The notes below the pieces were generated by a model, which saw nothing but the letters and a program-made list of their open reading frames with translations, searched no databases and was not told where the DNA came from. From the NCBI RefSeq assembly GCF_007970465.1, contig NZ_CP042429.1:1426001-1490000 (forward strand): a stretch of 64,000 nucleotides of DNA, in the 5' to 3' direction. The position numbers and the translations under genes were made by a program. The DNA comes from Corynebacterium nuruki S6-4 (GTDB lineage Bacteria > Actinomycetota > Actinomycetes > Mycobacteriales > Mycobacteriaceae). Shown here one piece after another: positions 34,976 to 44,287 of this stretch. How positions within the stretch are numbered: the first letter of the stretch is position 1; each line of letters opens with the position of its first letter.

Positions 34976-37348
34976 ATGTCTGACCTGCCCACCGAACACC
35001 CCACCGGATACGCCGACTGGTTGACCCGCCACTCCGACGCGGACCTCATCGACCTGCTCTGGCGACTGCGGTCGTTCCACCCCGGGGCCGTCCCCGGAAC
35101 CGGACGCCCCGCGGTGGTCACCGGCGCCAGCGGTGACGCCGCCGCGCTCCGCGAACTCACCGCCGCCCAGCTCGCCGTCCTCCACGGCCTCGTCGCCGCG
35201 GGCGCGGTCACCGCCCCGGTGGTCGCCGCCGACCTGGACGCCGCACTGACCGGGCTGTTCACCGCCGCAGGCACCCGCGACGACCGTCGCACCGGCCCCG
35301 CACAACAGGAGGCCGCCGTCGGCGACCTGGCCCACTGGGGTCTGGTGTTCGGCCCCGACCTCACCCTCCACGGCTGGGCGGATCCGGCGGCCGACCACGC
35401 GACCGCACCGCTGCAGGTCCCCGCACATCTCGGCGGCCTGTTCACCGCCACGACCGATCTGCCGTGGCTCCTCGTCGACGGCTACCGGTGCCCGGTCCCG
35501 ACCGCGGACCTCCCGGGCGTCCTCGCCGAGCTCCCCGACCGGCAGCGTCGGCTGCTGGACACGCTGGCCACCGCCGGCGGCATCGGCCACTCCAACACCC
35601 TCGACGATCCGGAGCGGCCGCTGTCGCGGATGATCGGCGCGGGCCTGCTCGACCGGGTCGACGAGCACACCGCCCGACTCTCGCCGCGGGTCGGTGCGGC
35701 GGTGGAGGACCGTATCGTCCCACCGCCCGGCGGCGACTTCACCGTCCCGGCACCGGTCGAGCCCACCGCACATGCCGACGGTTCCGCGGTCGCCCGGGTC
35801 GTGGAGACCGTCCGGATCGTCGCCGAACTGCTCACCGCGGCCGGCACCGCACCACTGCATCCGCTCACCGCCGGCGGTGTGGGGGTCCGCGAGATCTCGC
35901 GGATCGCGAAACAGTCCGGCCTGACCACCGAGGAGACCACGGAGGCGCTGCTGCTGGCACGCCACGCCGACCTCGTGGCGTCCGGACTCCCGCTGCCCTC
36001 CCCCGGCAACGACACCGGCGGGGAACTGTGGTCGGTCACCGGGCGCGGCGCCCGGTTCCTCAGCGCGCCACTGGAGCGTCGCTGGGCGATGCTGCTGCTC
36101 GGCTGGGTCCTCTCGCCGCACACCCCGTGGGAGGCCGCCGGCACCGACGCCCACCTGCTGGAGCAGTCCCTCGACCATCCCCGGACCGCGGACCTGCGCT
36201 CGGTGGTCCCCGCCCTGCTCAGCGTGCGGGACACGCCGGACGCCGCGACCACCGCCGCACTGCTGTGGCGGCTGCGGCCTGCCGTCGCGGCGGCGACCGG
36301 GACCGCGGACCTGGCCGGCGTCCTCTCCGAGGCCACCGCCCTCGGGCTCACGGCGGAGGGGCTTCCCTCGCACGCCGCCCCCGCGCTGGCGCAGCTGCTG
36401 GACGGTGCAGACGGCGCTGACCTCACCGGCGCCGGGGACGCCCTCACCGACGTGCTCAACGGCATCCTCCCCCCGCCGACCCACCAGCTCATCGTCCAGG
36501 CCGACATGACGGTCCTCGCCCCCGGGCGGCTCACCCCCGACGACGAGGCCGAGCTGCGCGCCTTCGCCGACCTGGAGTCCACCGGGATGGCCAGTGTGTG
36601 GCGGGTCAGCGCCGCCAGTCTGCGCCGCGCCGCCGAGGCCGGGGAGAGTGCCGCGGGCGTGCTCGCATTCCTCCGGTCGATGGCCCCCGACCTGCCGCAG
36701 TCCCTCGAGTACCTCGTCACGGACTCGCTGCGGGACGTCCGCCGCCCCACCGCCGGCACCGCCGACTCCTGGATCACCACCCCGGACGAGGCGACGATGA
36801 CCACACTGTTGACCGCCCCGGCCGCGGTGGCGGCGGGACTGCGCCGCATCGCCCCGACGGTGGCGGTGAGCAACCGTCAGCTGTCCCGCGTCATCGACCT
36901 GCTCGACGACGCCGGGATCACCGTCGGCATCGACGGTGACAACCCCGGCAGGTCCCGCGGTCCGCAGCTGTCCACGGTCCCGGATCCGGCGCATCCGCGG
37001 CCTGTCCGGGCCAACGTCGAGGAGCAGCTCGCCGGGTCGGTCGAGGCGTTCCGCCGGTCCCGGGAGGCGGCGTCCGACACGGACGCGGACCCCGACGGTA
37101 CCGGGGAGACCGACACCGACATCGTCCGCGACCCGCACGCCATCATGGCCGCCCTGCGGGACGCCTACGACCACGGCACCCGGGTGGAGATCAGCTACGT
37201 CAACGCCGACGGCGGTGCCGTCCAGGAGTGGATCTCGGTGGTGACGATGAGCCCGGTGTCCATCGTCGGGGTCAGCGAACGGGACGGGACCTCGCTGCAG
37301 ATCCGGCCGCACCGTGTGGCCTGGGTCGGGGTGCCGACAACGGCGTAG
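34976..37348 (+). CDS. Helicase-associated protein, partner of XPB-type helicase
   Basis: A 790-residue protein of the type encoded next to XPB helicases in actinobacteria (Rv0862c-like), with a helicase C-terminal-3-type domain. The N-terminal half is made of winged-helix-like segments (DLIDLLWRLRSFHPGAVPGTGRP, REISRIAKQSGLTTEETTEALLLARHADL). The conserved block LPPPTHQLIVQADMTVLAPGRL leads into SLEYLVTDSLRD, and a WYL-like C-terminal beta domain follows (VEISYVNADGGAVQEWISVVTMSPVSIVG). It probably regulates or anchors the helicase. An acidic Asp/Thr-rich linker lies near 700-725. The helicase gene follows after 37 nt. Confidence 0.88.
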   Translation: MSDLPTEHPTGYADWLTRHSDADLIDLLWRLRSFHPGAVPGTGRPAVVTGASGDAAALRELTAAQLAVLHGLVAAGAVTAPVVAADLDAALTGLFTAAGTRDDRRTGPAQQEAAVGDLAHWGLVFGPDLTLHGWADPAADHATAPLQVPAHLGGLFTATTDLPWLLVDGYRCPVPTADLPGVLAELPDRQRRLLDTLATAGGIGHSNTLDDPERPLSRMIGAGLLDRVDEHTARLSPRVGAAVEDRIVPPPGGDFTVPAPVEPTAHADGSAVARVVETVRIVAELLTAAGTAPLHPLTAGGVGVREISRIAKQSGLTTEETTEALLLARHADLVASGLPLPSPGNDTGGELWSVTGRGARFLSAPLERRWAMLLLGWVLSPHTPWEAAGTDAHLLEQSLDHPRTADLRSVVPALLSVRDTPDAATTAALLWRLRPAVAAATGTADLAGVLSEATALGLTAEGLPSHAAPALAQLLDGADGADLTGAGDALTDVLNGILPPPTHQLIVQADMTVLAPGRLTPDDEAELRAFADLESTGMASVWRVSAASLRRAAEAGESAAGVLAFLRSMAPDLPQSLEYLVTDSLRDVRRPTAGTADSWITTPDEATMTTLLTAPAAVAAGLRRIAPTVAVSNRQLSRVIDLLDDAGITVGIDGDNPGRSRGPQLSTVPDPAHPRPVRANVEEQLAGSVEAFRRSREAASDTDADPDGTGETDTDIVRDPHAIMAALRDAYDHGTRVEISYVNADGGAVQEWISVVTMSPVSIVGVSERDGTSLQIRPHRVAWVGVPTTA

Positions 37349-37385
37349 AATCGTGGGGTTGCACCACCGACGTCAAGGAGAACCC

Positions 37386-39032
37386 ATGCCACTCGGCGAC
37401 GGACCGCTGATCGTCCAGTCGGACAAGACGGTCCTGCTGGAGATCGACCACCCGAAGGCCCAGGAGGCGCGCGTCGCCCTGGCCCCCTTCGCCGAACTCG
37501 AACGCGCCCCCGAGCACGTCCACACCTACCGCATCACCCCGCTGGCGCTGTGGAACGCCCGCGCCGCCGGACACGACGCCGAGCAGGTCGTCCACGTCCT
37601 GGAGACGTACTCCCGCTTCCCGGTCCCCCAGCCGCTGCTCGTCGACATCGCCGAGACGATGGACCGCTACGGCCGGCTCACCCTGGCCACCAGCCCCGCC
37701 CACGGTCTCGTCCTCGAGTCGACGGACACTGCGGTGCTCGCCGAGATTGAACGGCACAAGAAGATCCGCCCGATGCTCGGTGAGCGGATCGACGACTCGA
37801 CCATCGCGGTCCACCCCTCCGAACGCGGCCGGATCAAGCAGGAGCTCATCAAGGTCGGCTGGCCGGCCGAGGACCTCGCCGGCTACGTCGACGGCGAGGC
37901 GCACCCGATCGCCCTGTCCACCGAGAAGGAGGACTGGGAACTGCGCGACTACCAGGCCATGGCCGCGGACTCGTTCTGGGAGGGCGGTTCCGGTGTGGTC
38001 GTGCTGCCCTGCGGCGCCGGGAAGACGATGGTCGGCGCCGCCGCGATGGCGAAGTCGAAGACCACCACGCTCATCCTCGTCACCAACACCGTCGCCGGAC
38101 GCCAGTGGCGTGACGAGTTGATCCGCCGCACCACCCTCACCGAGGACGAGATCGGCGAGTACTCCGGGGAGAAGAAGGAGATCCGCCCGGTCACCATCGC
38201 CACCTACCAGGTCGTCACCCGGAAGACGAAGGGCGAGTTCCGGGCCCTGGAACTGTTCGACTCCCGCGACTGGGGTCTCATCATCTACGACGAGGTCCAC
38301 CTGCTGCCCGCCCCGGTGTTCCGGATGACCAGTGACCTGCAGTCCCGCCGGCGGCTGGGGCTGACCGCCACGCTGGTGCGCGAGGACGGCCGGGAGGACG
38401 ACGTCTTCAGCCTCATCGGTCCGAAGCGGTACGACGCACCGTGGAAGGACATCGAGGCCCAGGGCTGGATCGCCCCCGCCGACTGCACCGAGGTGCGCGT
38501 CCAGCTCGGCGAGAACGAGCGGATGATCTACGCCACCGCGGAGCAGAACGAGAAGTACCGGCTGGCGGCCTGCTCACCGAAGAAGACCGCGGTCGTGCAG
38601 AAGATCCTCGACCAGCACCCGGATGATCCGACGCTGGTCATCGGCGCCTACATCGACCAGCTCGAGGAACTCGGCGAGGAGCTGGACGCCCCCGTCATCG
38701 ACGGTAAGACCACCACCCACCGCCGCGAGGAACTCTACGATGCCTTCCGCGCCGGCGAACTGCGGGTGCTCATCGTGTCGAAGGTGGCGAACTTCTCCAT
38801 CGACCTGCCGGGGGCCTCGGTCGCTGTGCAGGTGTCCGGCACGTTCGGGTCCCGCCAGGAGGAGGCGCAGCGGCTCGGCCGGATCCTGCGGCCGAAACCG
38901 GACGGGGGTCCCGCGTTTTTCTACTCGGTCGTCGCCCGTGACACACTGGACGCCGACTACGCGGCCCACCGGCAGCGGTTCCTCGCTGAGCAGGGCTACG
39001 GCTACCGCATCATCGATTCGACCGACCTCTAG
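37386..39032 (+). CDS. XPB/Rad25-type DNA repair helicase
   Basis: A 548-residue SF2 3'-5' DNA helicase. It has an N-terminal XPB damage-recognition-like domain (about 1-170) and an ELRDYQ Q-motif-like start. Motif I is VVLPCGAGKTMVGA (around 207-220), motif II is DEVH (DEAH-type), the RLGLTATLVREDGREDDVF segment carries motif III and the RED motif, then ANFSIDLPGASVAVQVSGTFGSRQEEAQRLGRILRP carries motifs V and VI. Bacterial XPB unwinds DNA and is linked to repair together with its partner. AAGGAG lies 5 nt before the ATG. The operon continues with the DUF3239 gene after 12 nt. Confidence 0.95.
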   Translation: MPLGDGPLIVQSDKTVLLEIDHPKAQEARVALAPFAELERAPEHVHTYRITPLALWNARAAGHDAEQVVHVLETYSRFPVPQPLLVDIAETMDRYGRLTLATSPAHGLVLESTDTAVLAEIERHKKIRPMLGERIDDSTIAVHPSERGRIKQELIKVGWPAEDLAGYVDGEAHPIALSTEKEDWELRDYQAMAADSFWEGGSGVVVLPCGAGKTMVGAAAMAKSKTTTLILVTNTVAGRQWRDELIRRTTLTEDEIGEYSGEKKEIRPVTIATYQVVTRKTKGEFRALELFDSRDWGLIIYDEVHLLPAPVFRMTSDLQSRRRLGLTATLVREDGREDDVFSLIGPKRYDAPWKDIEAQGWIAPADCTEVRVQLGENERMIYATAEQNEKYRLAACSPKKTAVVQKILDQHPDDPTLVIGAYIDQLEELGEELDAPVIDGKTTTHRREELYDAFRAGELRVLIVSKVANFSIDLPGASVAVQVSGTFGSRQEEAQRLGRILRPKPDGGPAFFYSVVARDTLDADYAAHRQRFLAEQGYGYRIIDSTDL

Positions 39033-39044
39033 AAGGCATCCACC

Positions 39045-39686
39045 GTGGCACAGTTCGAATTTTCCGTCGACGACCAGTTCACCCGCACCCACAACGAGTT
39101 CTTCCGAGACGCGAAGCGCTTCCAGTGGTCCGCCGGAATCCTCGGCGCCATCCTCGTGGTCGCCGCGGTGCTGCTGTTCATCTTCGGCGGCGCCGCGTGG
39201 AGCAGTATCGTCGCGATCGTCCTGCTGGTCATGGCGCTGCTGTGCCTGGTGATGGTCCCGGTGCTGCCCCGCCAGCTCGGCTCCCCGCAGTCCTACTACG
39301 ACAACTACGACCTGGTGCCGGCGGTCGTCGCCCAGGTCAACCCGCGGGATGTCGTGCTGATGGCGCTGGTGGACACGGCGGTGCCGGGCACCGGGACGGC
39401 CGCCTCCCCCGCACTGGCACTGCGGACCGTCACCTCGGTCCCCGGCATCGTCCGCGAGGTCGGTGAACGGGTGCCGTCGATGGCGGTGACCGGGATGCGG
39501 ACGCTGCGTAACCAGGGGCACTGGGAGGAGATCTCGCCGATGCCGGTGGCCTGGGGTACCCCGGACCGGTCGGTGGTGGAGGCCGCCGAGGCCGCGATCC
39601 CGGACCAGCAGTGGAAGAAGCTCGAGGGCCTGCTGGGACGCTTCGACGAGGTGAGCAGCACCCGACGTCGGCTGATGGAGCTGTAG
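39045..39686 (+). CDS. DUF3239 membrane protein
   Basis: A 213-residue protein with a charged N-terminal 30 residues (FSVDDQFTRTHNEFFRDAKRF), two adjacent transmembrane helices (about 30-50 and 53-75) and a cytoplasmic C-terminal domain with QSYYDNYDLVPAVVAQVNPRDVVLMALVDTAV. It fits the corynebacterial DUF3239 family, whose function is unknown. The start is GTG, with AAGG 9 nt upstream, 12 nt after the helicase gene, so it is the third gene of that operon. There is no clear terminator; inverted repeats follow. Confidence 0.78.
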   Translation: MAQFEFSVDDQFTRTHNEFFRDAKRFQWSAGILGAILVVAAVLLFIFGGAAWSSIVAIVLLVMALLCLVMVPVLPRQLGSPQSYYDNYDLVPAVVAQVNPRDVVLMALVDTAVPGTGTAASPALALRTVTSVPGIVREVGERVPSMAVTGMRTLRNQGHWEEISPMPVAWGTPDRSVVEAAEAAIPDQQWKKLEGLLGRFDEVSSTRRRLMEL

Positions 39687-39715
39687 CGCCACACCCGCCG
39701 ATACGCCGCCCGCAA

Positions 39716-39809
39716 ACATTATGCGCGCTGTAGTGGCTGATCCGGAACACGGATATTCCGTTGACCTGGACGTTTCTTCATGGTTGACGGTGTTGAGAAC
39801 GCATAATGT
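39716..39809. repeat. 94-bp element with ACATTATGCG terminal repeats
   Basis: ACATTATGCG at 39716-39725 and CGCATAATGT at 39800-39809 are perfect inverted repeats. GAACGCATAAT is then repeated in direct orientation just after the right end. AT content of the ends is unlike the surroundings. Confidence 0.7.
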
Positions 39810-39841
39810 GAACGCATAATCGTGCACCGCCCGGGTCGCGG

Positions 39842-39924
39842 AAAGTGTTACCGGCTTGCGCCGGTGGACTTTTCCACGACCTGGGCTTTTGTCGTCGACA
39901 GGACGATCGTCCTGGTAACACTTT
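39842..39924. repeat. 83-bp element with AAAGTGTTACC terminal repeats
   Basis: AAAGTGTTACC at the left pairs perfectly with GGTAACACTTT at the right. Inside are smaller palindromes, including AGGACGATCGTCCT and ACCGGC/GCCGGT. It lies between the 94-bp element and the pxpA promoter; the whole 39687-40056 gap carries no gene. Confidence 0.7.
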
Positions 39925-39990
39925 GATGGCGGGGCGCCCCTCTACACGGGTTCCGCTGCCGCAGGTGTGGCGCAGGCCACGTCGACCCGC

Positions 39991-40017
39991 TACACTGTGG
40001 ATTGTTCAACAATCCAC
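39991..40017 (+). promoter_or_regulatory. pxpA promoter and GntR/FadR-type operator
   Basis: A TACACT -10 box (39991-39996) is followed at once by a perfect 21-bp palindrome: GTGGATTGTT, C, AACAATCCAC. Its centre, TTGTTCAACAA, matches the FadR-subfamily consensus TNGTNNNACNA exactly. A regulator bound here would cover the transcription start. The GntR gene at 44814, close downstream of the operon, is the obvious candidate. Confidence 0.8.
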
Positions 40018-40056
40018 CCTGGCGTGGATCCCCGTCAGACGCGAAGCGAGGCAGCC

Positions 40057-40815
40057 ATGACAACCATCGACCTCAACGCCGATCTCGGTGAGACGACCAA
40101 CGGTGCGGCCGTCGCCGATGACTCAGCCATGATCCAGCTGGTCACGAGCGCCAACGTCGCCACCGGCTTCCACGCCGGCGACCCCCACGACATCGCCGTG
40201 ACCGTGCAGGCCGCCGCCGACCGGGGCGTGGCTGTCGGCGCCCACATCGGCTACCGGGACCCCGCCCACTTCGGCCGCACCTTCGTCGATGTCGACCCCG
40301 ACCAGCTCGCCGACGAAGTCCTGTACCAGATCGGCGCCCTCGACGCGCTCGCCCGGCGCGCCGGCACGACCGTCAGCTACGTCAAACCCCACGGTGCGCT
40401 CTACAACACGATCGTCCACCACGAGGCCCACGCCCGGGCCGTGGTCGACGGCGTCCACGCCTTCTCCGCCACGCTCCCCCTCATGCTGCTGCCCGGCGGC
40501 GTGGCTGTCGACCTCGCCGAGAAGAAGGGACTGCGCGTCATCCGCGAGGCCTTCGCCGACCGCAACTACAACCCGGACGGCACCCTGGTCTCCCGGACCG
40601 AACCCAACGCCGTGGTCCCCGACCCCGACTTCGTCGCGAACCGCGTCCTCCAGGTCGCCACCACCGGCTCGGTCACCGCCTGGGACGGCACCGTCGTCCC
40701 GGTCGAGGCGGAGTCCGTGTGCGTGCACGGCGATTCGCCGGGTTCGGTGGCCCTGGCCCGCAGCGTCGTCGAACGCCTCGGCGCCGACGGTATCGACATC
40801 AGGTCGTTCCTGTGA
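40057..40815 (+). CDS. pxpA: 5-oxoprolinase subunit PxpA
   Basis: A 252-residue LamB/YcsF-family protein: DLNADLGETTNG at the N-terminus, SANVATGFHAGDPHDI, VGAHIGYRDPAHFGR, SYVKPHGALYNTIV and REAFADRNYNPDGTLVSR. PxpA works with PxpB and PxpC to split 5-oxoproline to glutamate with ATP. GCGAGG stands 5 nt before the ATG. It heads the operon behind the palindromic operator, and its stop overlaps the GTG of the next gene by 4 nt. Confidence 0.95.
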   Translation: MTTIDLNADLGETTNGAAVADDSAMIQLVTSANVATGFHAGDPHDIAVTVQAAADRGVAVGAHIGYRDPAHFGRTFVDVDPDQLADEVLYQIGALDALARRAGTTVSYVKPHGALYNTIVHHEAHARAVVDGVHAFSATLPLMLLPGGVAVDLAEKKGLRVIREAFADRNYNPDGTLVSRTEPNAVVPDPDFVANRVLQVATTGSVTAWDGTVVPVEAESVCVHGDSPGSVALARSVVERLGADGIDIRSFL

Positions 40816-42392
40816 CACCGCCGACTGACCCTGCTGACCCTGCTGACCCTGCTGACACGACTGACCCGGCCGTCCCGGTCCGCCGCGTCGGCACCCGGGC
40901 ACTGCTCGTCGAACTGCCGGACCTGGCCACCGCCATGTCCTGGCACGCCGCACTCACCGACGCCCCCCTGCCGGGCCAGACCGAGGTCGGCGCCGCAGCC
41001 CGCACCGTGCTCGTCCGGTTCGATTCCGCCTCCGCGACCACCGCCGCCCGCCCGGTGCTCGCCGGGTTCACACCGGACGCCACCACGGCGTCCGACCCCC
41101 ACGAGGTCACCGTCGACGTCGTCTACGACGGTGCGGACCTCGACGACCTCGCCGCCCACCTGGGCATGAGCCGCGACGGGCTGATCGGCTGGCACACCGG
41201 AACCACCTGGTCGGCCGCGTTCGGCGGCTTCGCCCCCGGCTTCACCTACTGCGTACCGCAGGACCCCGGACACGCGTTGGACGTGCCCCGTCACGCCTCG
41301 CCGCGCACCGCCGTACCCACCGGCGCCGTCGCCCTGGCCGGCGACTTCTCCGCGGTCTACCCGCGCACCTCCCCGGGCGGCTGGCAGCTGCTCGGCACGA
41401 CCACGCAGCCGTTCTGGGACGCCGCCGCCGAGTCCCCGGCCCTGCTCTCCCCCGGTGATGTCGTGCGCTACCGGGCGGTCACCGAAAGCATCGAGATCAC
41501 TGCCGGGTCCGGTGTCCCGACCGCCACCGGGCCGCGGCGTCCGGTGCTGCGCGTCGACGACCCCGGCCTGCAGATCCTCGTCGAGGATGCCGGACGCCCC
41601 GGCTTCGGTGACCTCGGCGTCACCACGTCCGGCGCGGCCGACCGTGGCTCGGCGCAGGCGGCCAATGAGGCACTCGGCAATGACCGGGACGCCGCCGTGC
41701 TGGAGAACATCGGCGGGCTGACCCTCACCGCACTGTGTGAGACGGTCGTCGTCGTCACCGGCGCGGTCGCCGCGGTCCGCGTCGACGGGCGGGAGCGGGA
41801 CCGGGGTGTCCCGCTGCTGCTGCGGGCCGGGGCACAGCTCACCGTCGGGGCCGCCACATGTGGCCTGCGATCCTATGTCGGGGTCCGCGGCGGGGTCGTC
41901 ACCGGATCCGTGCTCGGCTCCCGCTCCACCGACCTGCTCTCCGGACTCGGCCCGGCACCGCTGGCCGCCGGCGATCTGGTCCACGCCGGGCCGGCGGCCG
42001 GCAGCGTGCGACCGGTCGAGGCCCCGGTCCGCACCGACGGCGTCCTGCGGGTCGTGCCCGGCCCCCGCGACGACTGGTTCACCGGCGGTGCCGATGCCCT
42101 GACCGGCGCGAGCTGGACGGTCTCGGGCACCTCGAACCGGGTCGGACTGCGGCTCACCGGTGAGGTGCCGGTGGCCCGGGAGCACGCCGGCGAGATCGCC
42201 AGCGAAGGCATGGTCGCCGGCTCCGTGCAGGTCCCGCCCGACGGTCAGCCCGTCATGTTCCTCCGCGACCATGCCGTCACCGGCGGCTACCCCGTCATCG
42301 CCACCGTCATCCCCGAGGATCTGGACGCCGCCGCCCAGCTGCCACCGGGCACCACCGTCACCTTCGTCGAAGCAACCGAGGAGTTCCCATGA
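40812..42392 (+). CDS. pxpBC: 5-oxoprolinase subunits PxpB-PxpC, fused
   Basis: A 526-residue fusion. Residues from about 20 to 215 are PxpB (KipI-like: VRRVGTRALLVEL, GWHTGTTWSAAFGGFAPGFTYC, PRTAVPTGAVALAG). From about 240 onward is PxpC (KipA-like: LQILVEDAGRPGFGDLGVTTSGAAD, VLENIGGLTL, GTSNRVGLRLTG, PPDGQPVMFLRDHAVTGGYPVIATV). Fusions of the two are common in actinobacteria. The N-terminus holds a short PADPADPAD repeat encoded by CTGACCCTG tandem units. GTG is the start; its stop overlaps the carboxylase gene ATG by 4 nt. Confidence 0.93.
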   Translation: MTPPTDPADPADPADTTDPAVPVRRVGTRALLVELPDLATAMSWHAALTDAPLPGQTEVGAAARTVLVRFDSASATTAARPVLAGFTPDATTASDPHEVTVDVVYDGADLDDLAAHLGMSRDGLIGWHTGTTWSAAFGGFAPGFTYCVPQDPGHALDVPRHASPRTAVPTGAVALAGDFSAVYPRTSPGGWQLLGTTTQPFWDAAAESPALLSPGDVVRYRAVTESIEITAGSGVPTATGPRRPVLRVDDPGLQILVEDAGRPGFGDLGVTTSGAADRGSAQAANEALGNDRDAAVLENIGGLTLTALCETVVVVTGAVAAVRVDGRERDRGVPLLLRAGAQLTVGAATCGLRSYVGVRGGVVTGSVLGSRSTDLLSGLGPAPLAAGDLVHAGPAAGSVRPVEAPVRTDGVLRVVPGPRDDWFTGGADALTGASWTVSGTSNRVGLRLTGEVPVAREHAGEIASEGMVAGSVQVPPDGQPVMFLRDHAVTGGYPVIATVIPEDLDAAAQLPPGTTVTFVEATEEFP

Positions 42393-44245
42393 CCACCGTC
42401 CTCATCGCCAACCGCGGCGAAATCGCCGTCCGGATCGCCCGCGCCGCCCGTGACCTGGGGATCCGGTCGGTCGCGGTCTGTTCGGACGCCGACTCCGGCG
42501 CCCTGCACACCCGCATTGCCGACGAGGCGTACGTCCTGCCCGGGGAGACCGCCGGGGAAACCTACCTGAACATTCCCGCGCTGCTCGACATCGCCGCCCG
42601 CGTCGGCGCCGACTACGTCCACCCCGGCTACGGCTTCCTGTCCGAAAACTCCGACTTCGCCCGCGCCGTGGCGGATGCCGGGATGACCTGGATCGGGCCC
42701 GCCCCGGAGACCATCGACACCCTCGGCGACAAGATGGCCGCCCGCCAGCTCGCCGAATCCGTCGGCGCGCCGCTGGCCCCGGGGACTTCCGAACCGCTGG
42801 CCTCCTGGGAGGAGGCGCGTTCCTTCGCCGAGGAGCACGGCCTGCCGGTCGTCATCAAGGCCGCCTTCGGCGGCGGCGGCCGTGGCCTGAAGATCGTCAC
42901 CCGCGACGACGGACTCGACGCGGTCGAGGACGCCTTCCTCTCCGCCGGACGCGAGGCCGGTGAGGCGTTCGGACGCACCGAGTGCTTCGTCGAGAAGTTC
43001 CTCGAGACGCCTCGCCACGTCGAGGCACAGGTCCTCGCGGACACCCACGGCCATGTCGCCGTGGTCGGGCTGCGCGACTGTTCGACACAGCGCCGGTTCC
43101 AGAAACTCGTCGAGGAGGCACCGGCGCCGTTCCTGACCGCGGCACAGACGGAGCAGATCACCGAGGGGGCACGGTCGATCTGTGCCGCGGCCGGGTACGT
43201 CGGGGCGGGCACCGTGGAGTTCATCGTCGCGGTGGACGGCACCGTGTCCTTCCTGGAGGTCAACACCCGGGTGCAGGTCGAGCACCCGGTCACCGAGGTG
43301 ACCAGCGGGGTGGACATCGTCGCCGAGCAGTTCCGCATCGCCGCCGGGGAGGAGCTGAGCTGGGTGACCGACGGCGGGAATGGCGCACCGCTGGATCCGG
43401 TGGCCACCGGTCACGCCTTCGAGTTCCGCATCAACGCCGAGGACGTCGCCAACGGCTTCGTCCCCTGTCCCGGCACCGTCACCGCCTTCGAGGTACCTAC
43501 CGGCCCGGGTATCCGGGTGGACGCCGGGGTGGTCGCCGGCTCCGAGGTGCCCCGGTTCTACGACTCAATGCTCGGCAAGCTCATCGTCTGGGGTCCGACG
43601 CGCGAGATCGCGCTGTCGCGGGCCCGGGCCGCTCTCGACGAGTTCCGGATCGAGGGGGTACGCACGGTGCTGCCGTTCCACCGGTCGATCGTGCGGGAAC
43701 CCGCACTGACGGCGGTAGCCGCCGGTGCCCCTGCCGGGACGCCCGGGTCCGCGGACGCCTTCGGGATGTACACCGACTGGGTGGACACCCGCTGGTCGCC
43801 GGACGCCGCGGTCGACAACGGCACGATCGAGGACGCCTACCTGGAGCGCACCGAGCTGTCGGTGGAGATCGACGGGCGGCTGCACCGGGTCGGGCTGCCG
43901 ACCGGGGTGCTGGGTGCCGTGGGTGGCGGTGCGGGCAACGGCGCCGGGCCTGGCGAGGCAGGAGGGGCAGGCGTCGGGTCTGCCGGGACAGGTGATGCCG
44001 GTGCTTCCGACGCGGTCGGCGCCGCGACCGCCTCCGGGACGGCCGTCACCGCACCGTTCGCCGGTACCGTCGTCGAATGGAAGGTCGCTGACGGCGCGCA
44101 GGTCAGCGAGGGCGACACGGTCGCCACCGTCGAGGCGATGAAGATGGAGCGGGCCGTCACCGCACCGGCCGGCGGCGTCCTGCACATCATCGCCGAGGCC
44201 GGGGCGTCCGTCAGCGGTGGCGACGTGCTCGGGACGGTGGAGTAA
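42389..44245 (+). CDS. Biotin carboxylase with biotin carrier domain
   Basis: A 618-residue acyl-CoA-type carboxylase alpha subunit. It has the N-terminal biotin carboxylase domain (VLIANRGEIAVRIARAA, DYVHPGYGFLSEN), the ATP-grasp part with KAAFGGGGRGLKIV and VEFIVAVDGTVSFLEVNTRVQVEHPVTE, and RFYDSMLGKLIVWG. A Gly/Ala-rich linker (about 505-545) leads to the biotinyl domain with EAMKMERAV. No carboxyltransferase subunit is encoded here. Its place in a tightly overlapped operon with PxpABC suggests a 5-oxoproline or related amide/carboxylation function, comparable to urea amidolyase gene sets, but this is inference. Confidence 0.92.
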   Translation: MTTVLIANRGEIAVRIARAARDLGIRSVAVCSDADSGALHTRIADEAYVLPGETAGETYLNIPALLDIAARVGADYVHPGYGFLSENSDFARAVADAGMTWIGPAPETIDTLGDKMAARQLAESVGAPLAPGTSEPLASWEEARSFAEEHGLPVVIKAAFGGGGRGLKIVTRDDGLDAVEDAFLSAGREAGEAFGRTECFVEKFLETPRHVEAQVLADTHGHVAVVGLRDCSTQRRFQKLVEEAPAPFLTAAQTEQITEGARSICAAAGYVGAGTVEFIVAVDGTVSFLEVNTRVQVEHPVTEVTSGVDIVAEQFRIAAGEELSWVTDGGNGAPLDPVATGHAFEFRINAEDVANGFVPCPGTVTAFEVPTGPGIRVDAGVVAGSEVPRFYDSMLGKLIVWGPTREIALSRARAALDEFRIEGVRTVLPFHRSIVREPALTAVAAGAPAGTPGSADAFGMYTDWVDTRWSPDAAVDNGTIEDAYLERTELSVEIDGRLHRVGLPTGVLGAVGGGAGNGAGPGEAGGAGVGSAGTGDAGASDAVGAATASGTAVTAPFAGTVVEWKVADGAQVSEGDTVATVEAMKMERAVTAPAGGVLHIIAEAGASVSGGDVLGTVE

Positions 44246-44287
44246 CCGTCGCAGATCTTCGGCTACGGGATCCCGCTGCTCACCGCG

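Noticed and set aside
34622..37312. 896-codon open frame on the minus strand
   Set aside because: Antisense to the helicase-partner gene; it is rich in Arg/Gly/Val as expected from reading a high-GC gene backwards. Only the last 67 codons form a credible protein.
40830..40870. CTGACCCTG tandem units at the start of the pxpB-pxpC gene as a regulatory repeat
   Set aside because: The repeats are in frame, encode PAD units and resemble several other low-complexity coding repeats here (ctpE, DUF2505, TrmH), so slippage in coding DNA is the simpler explanation.
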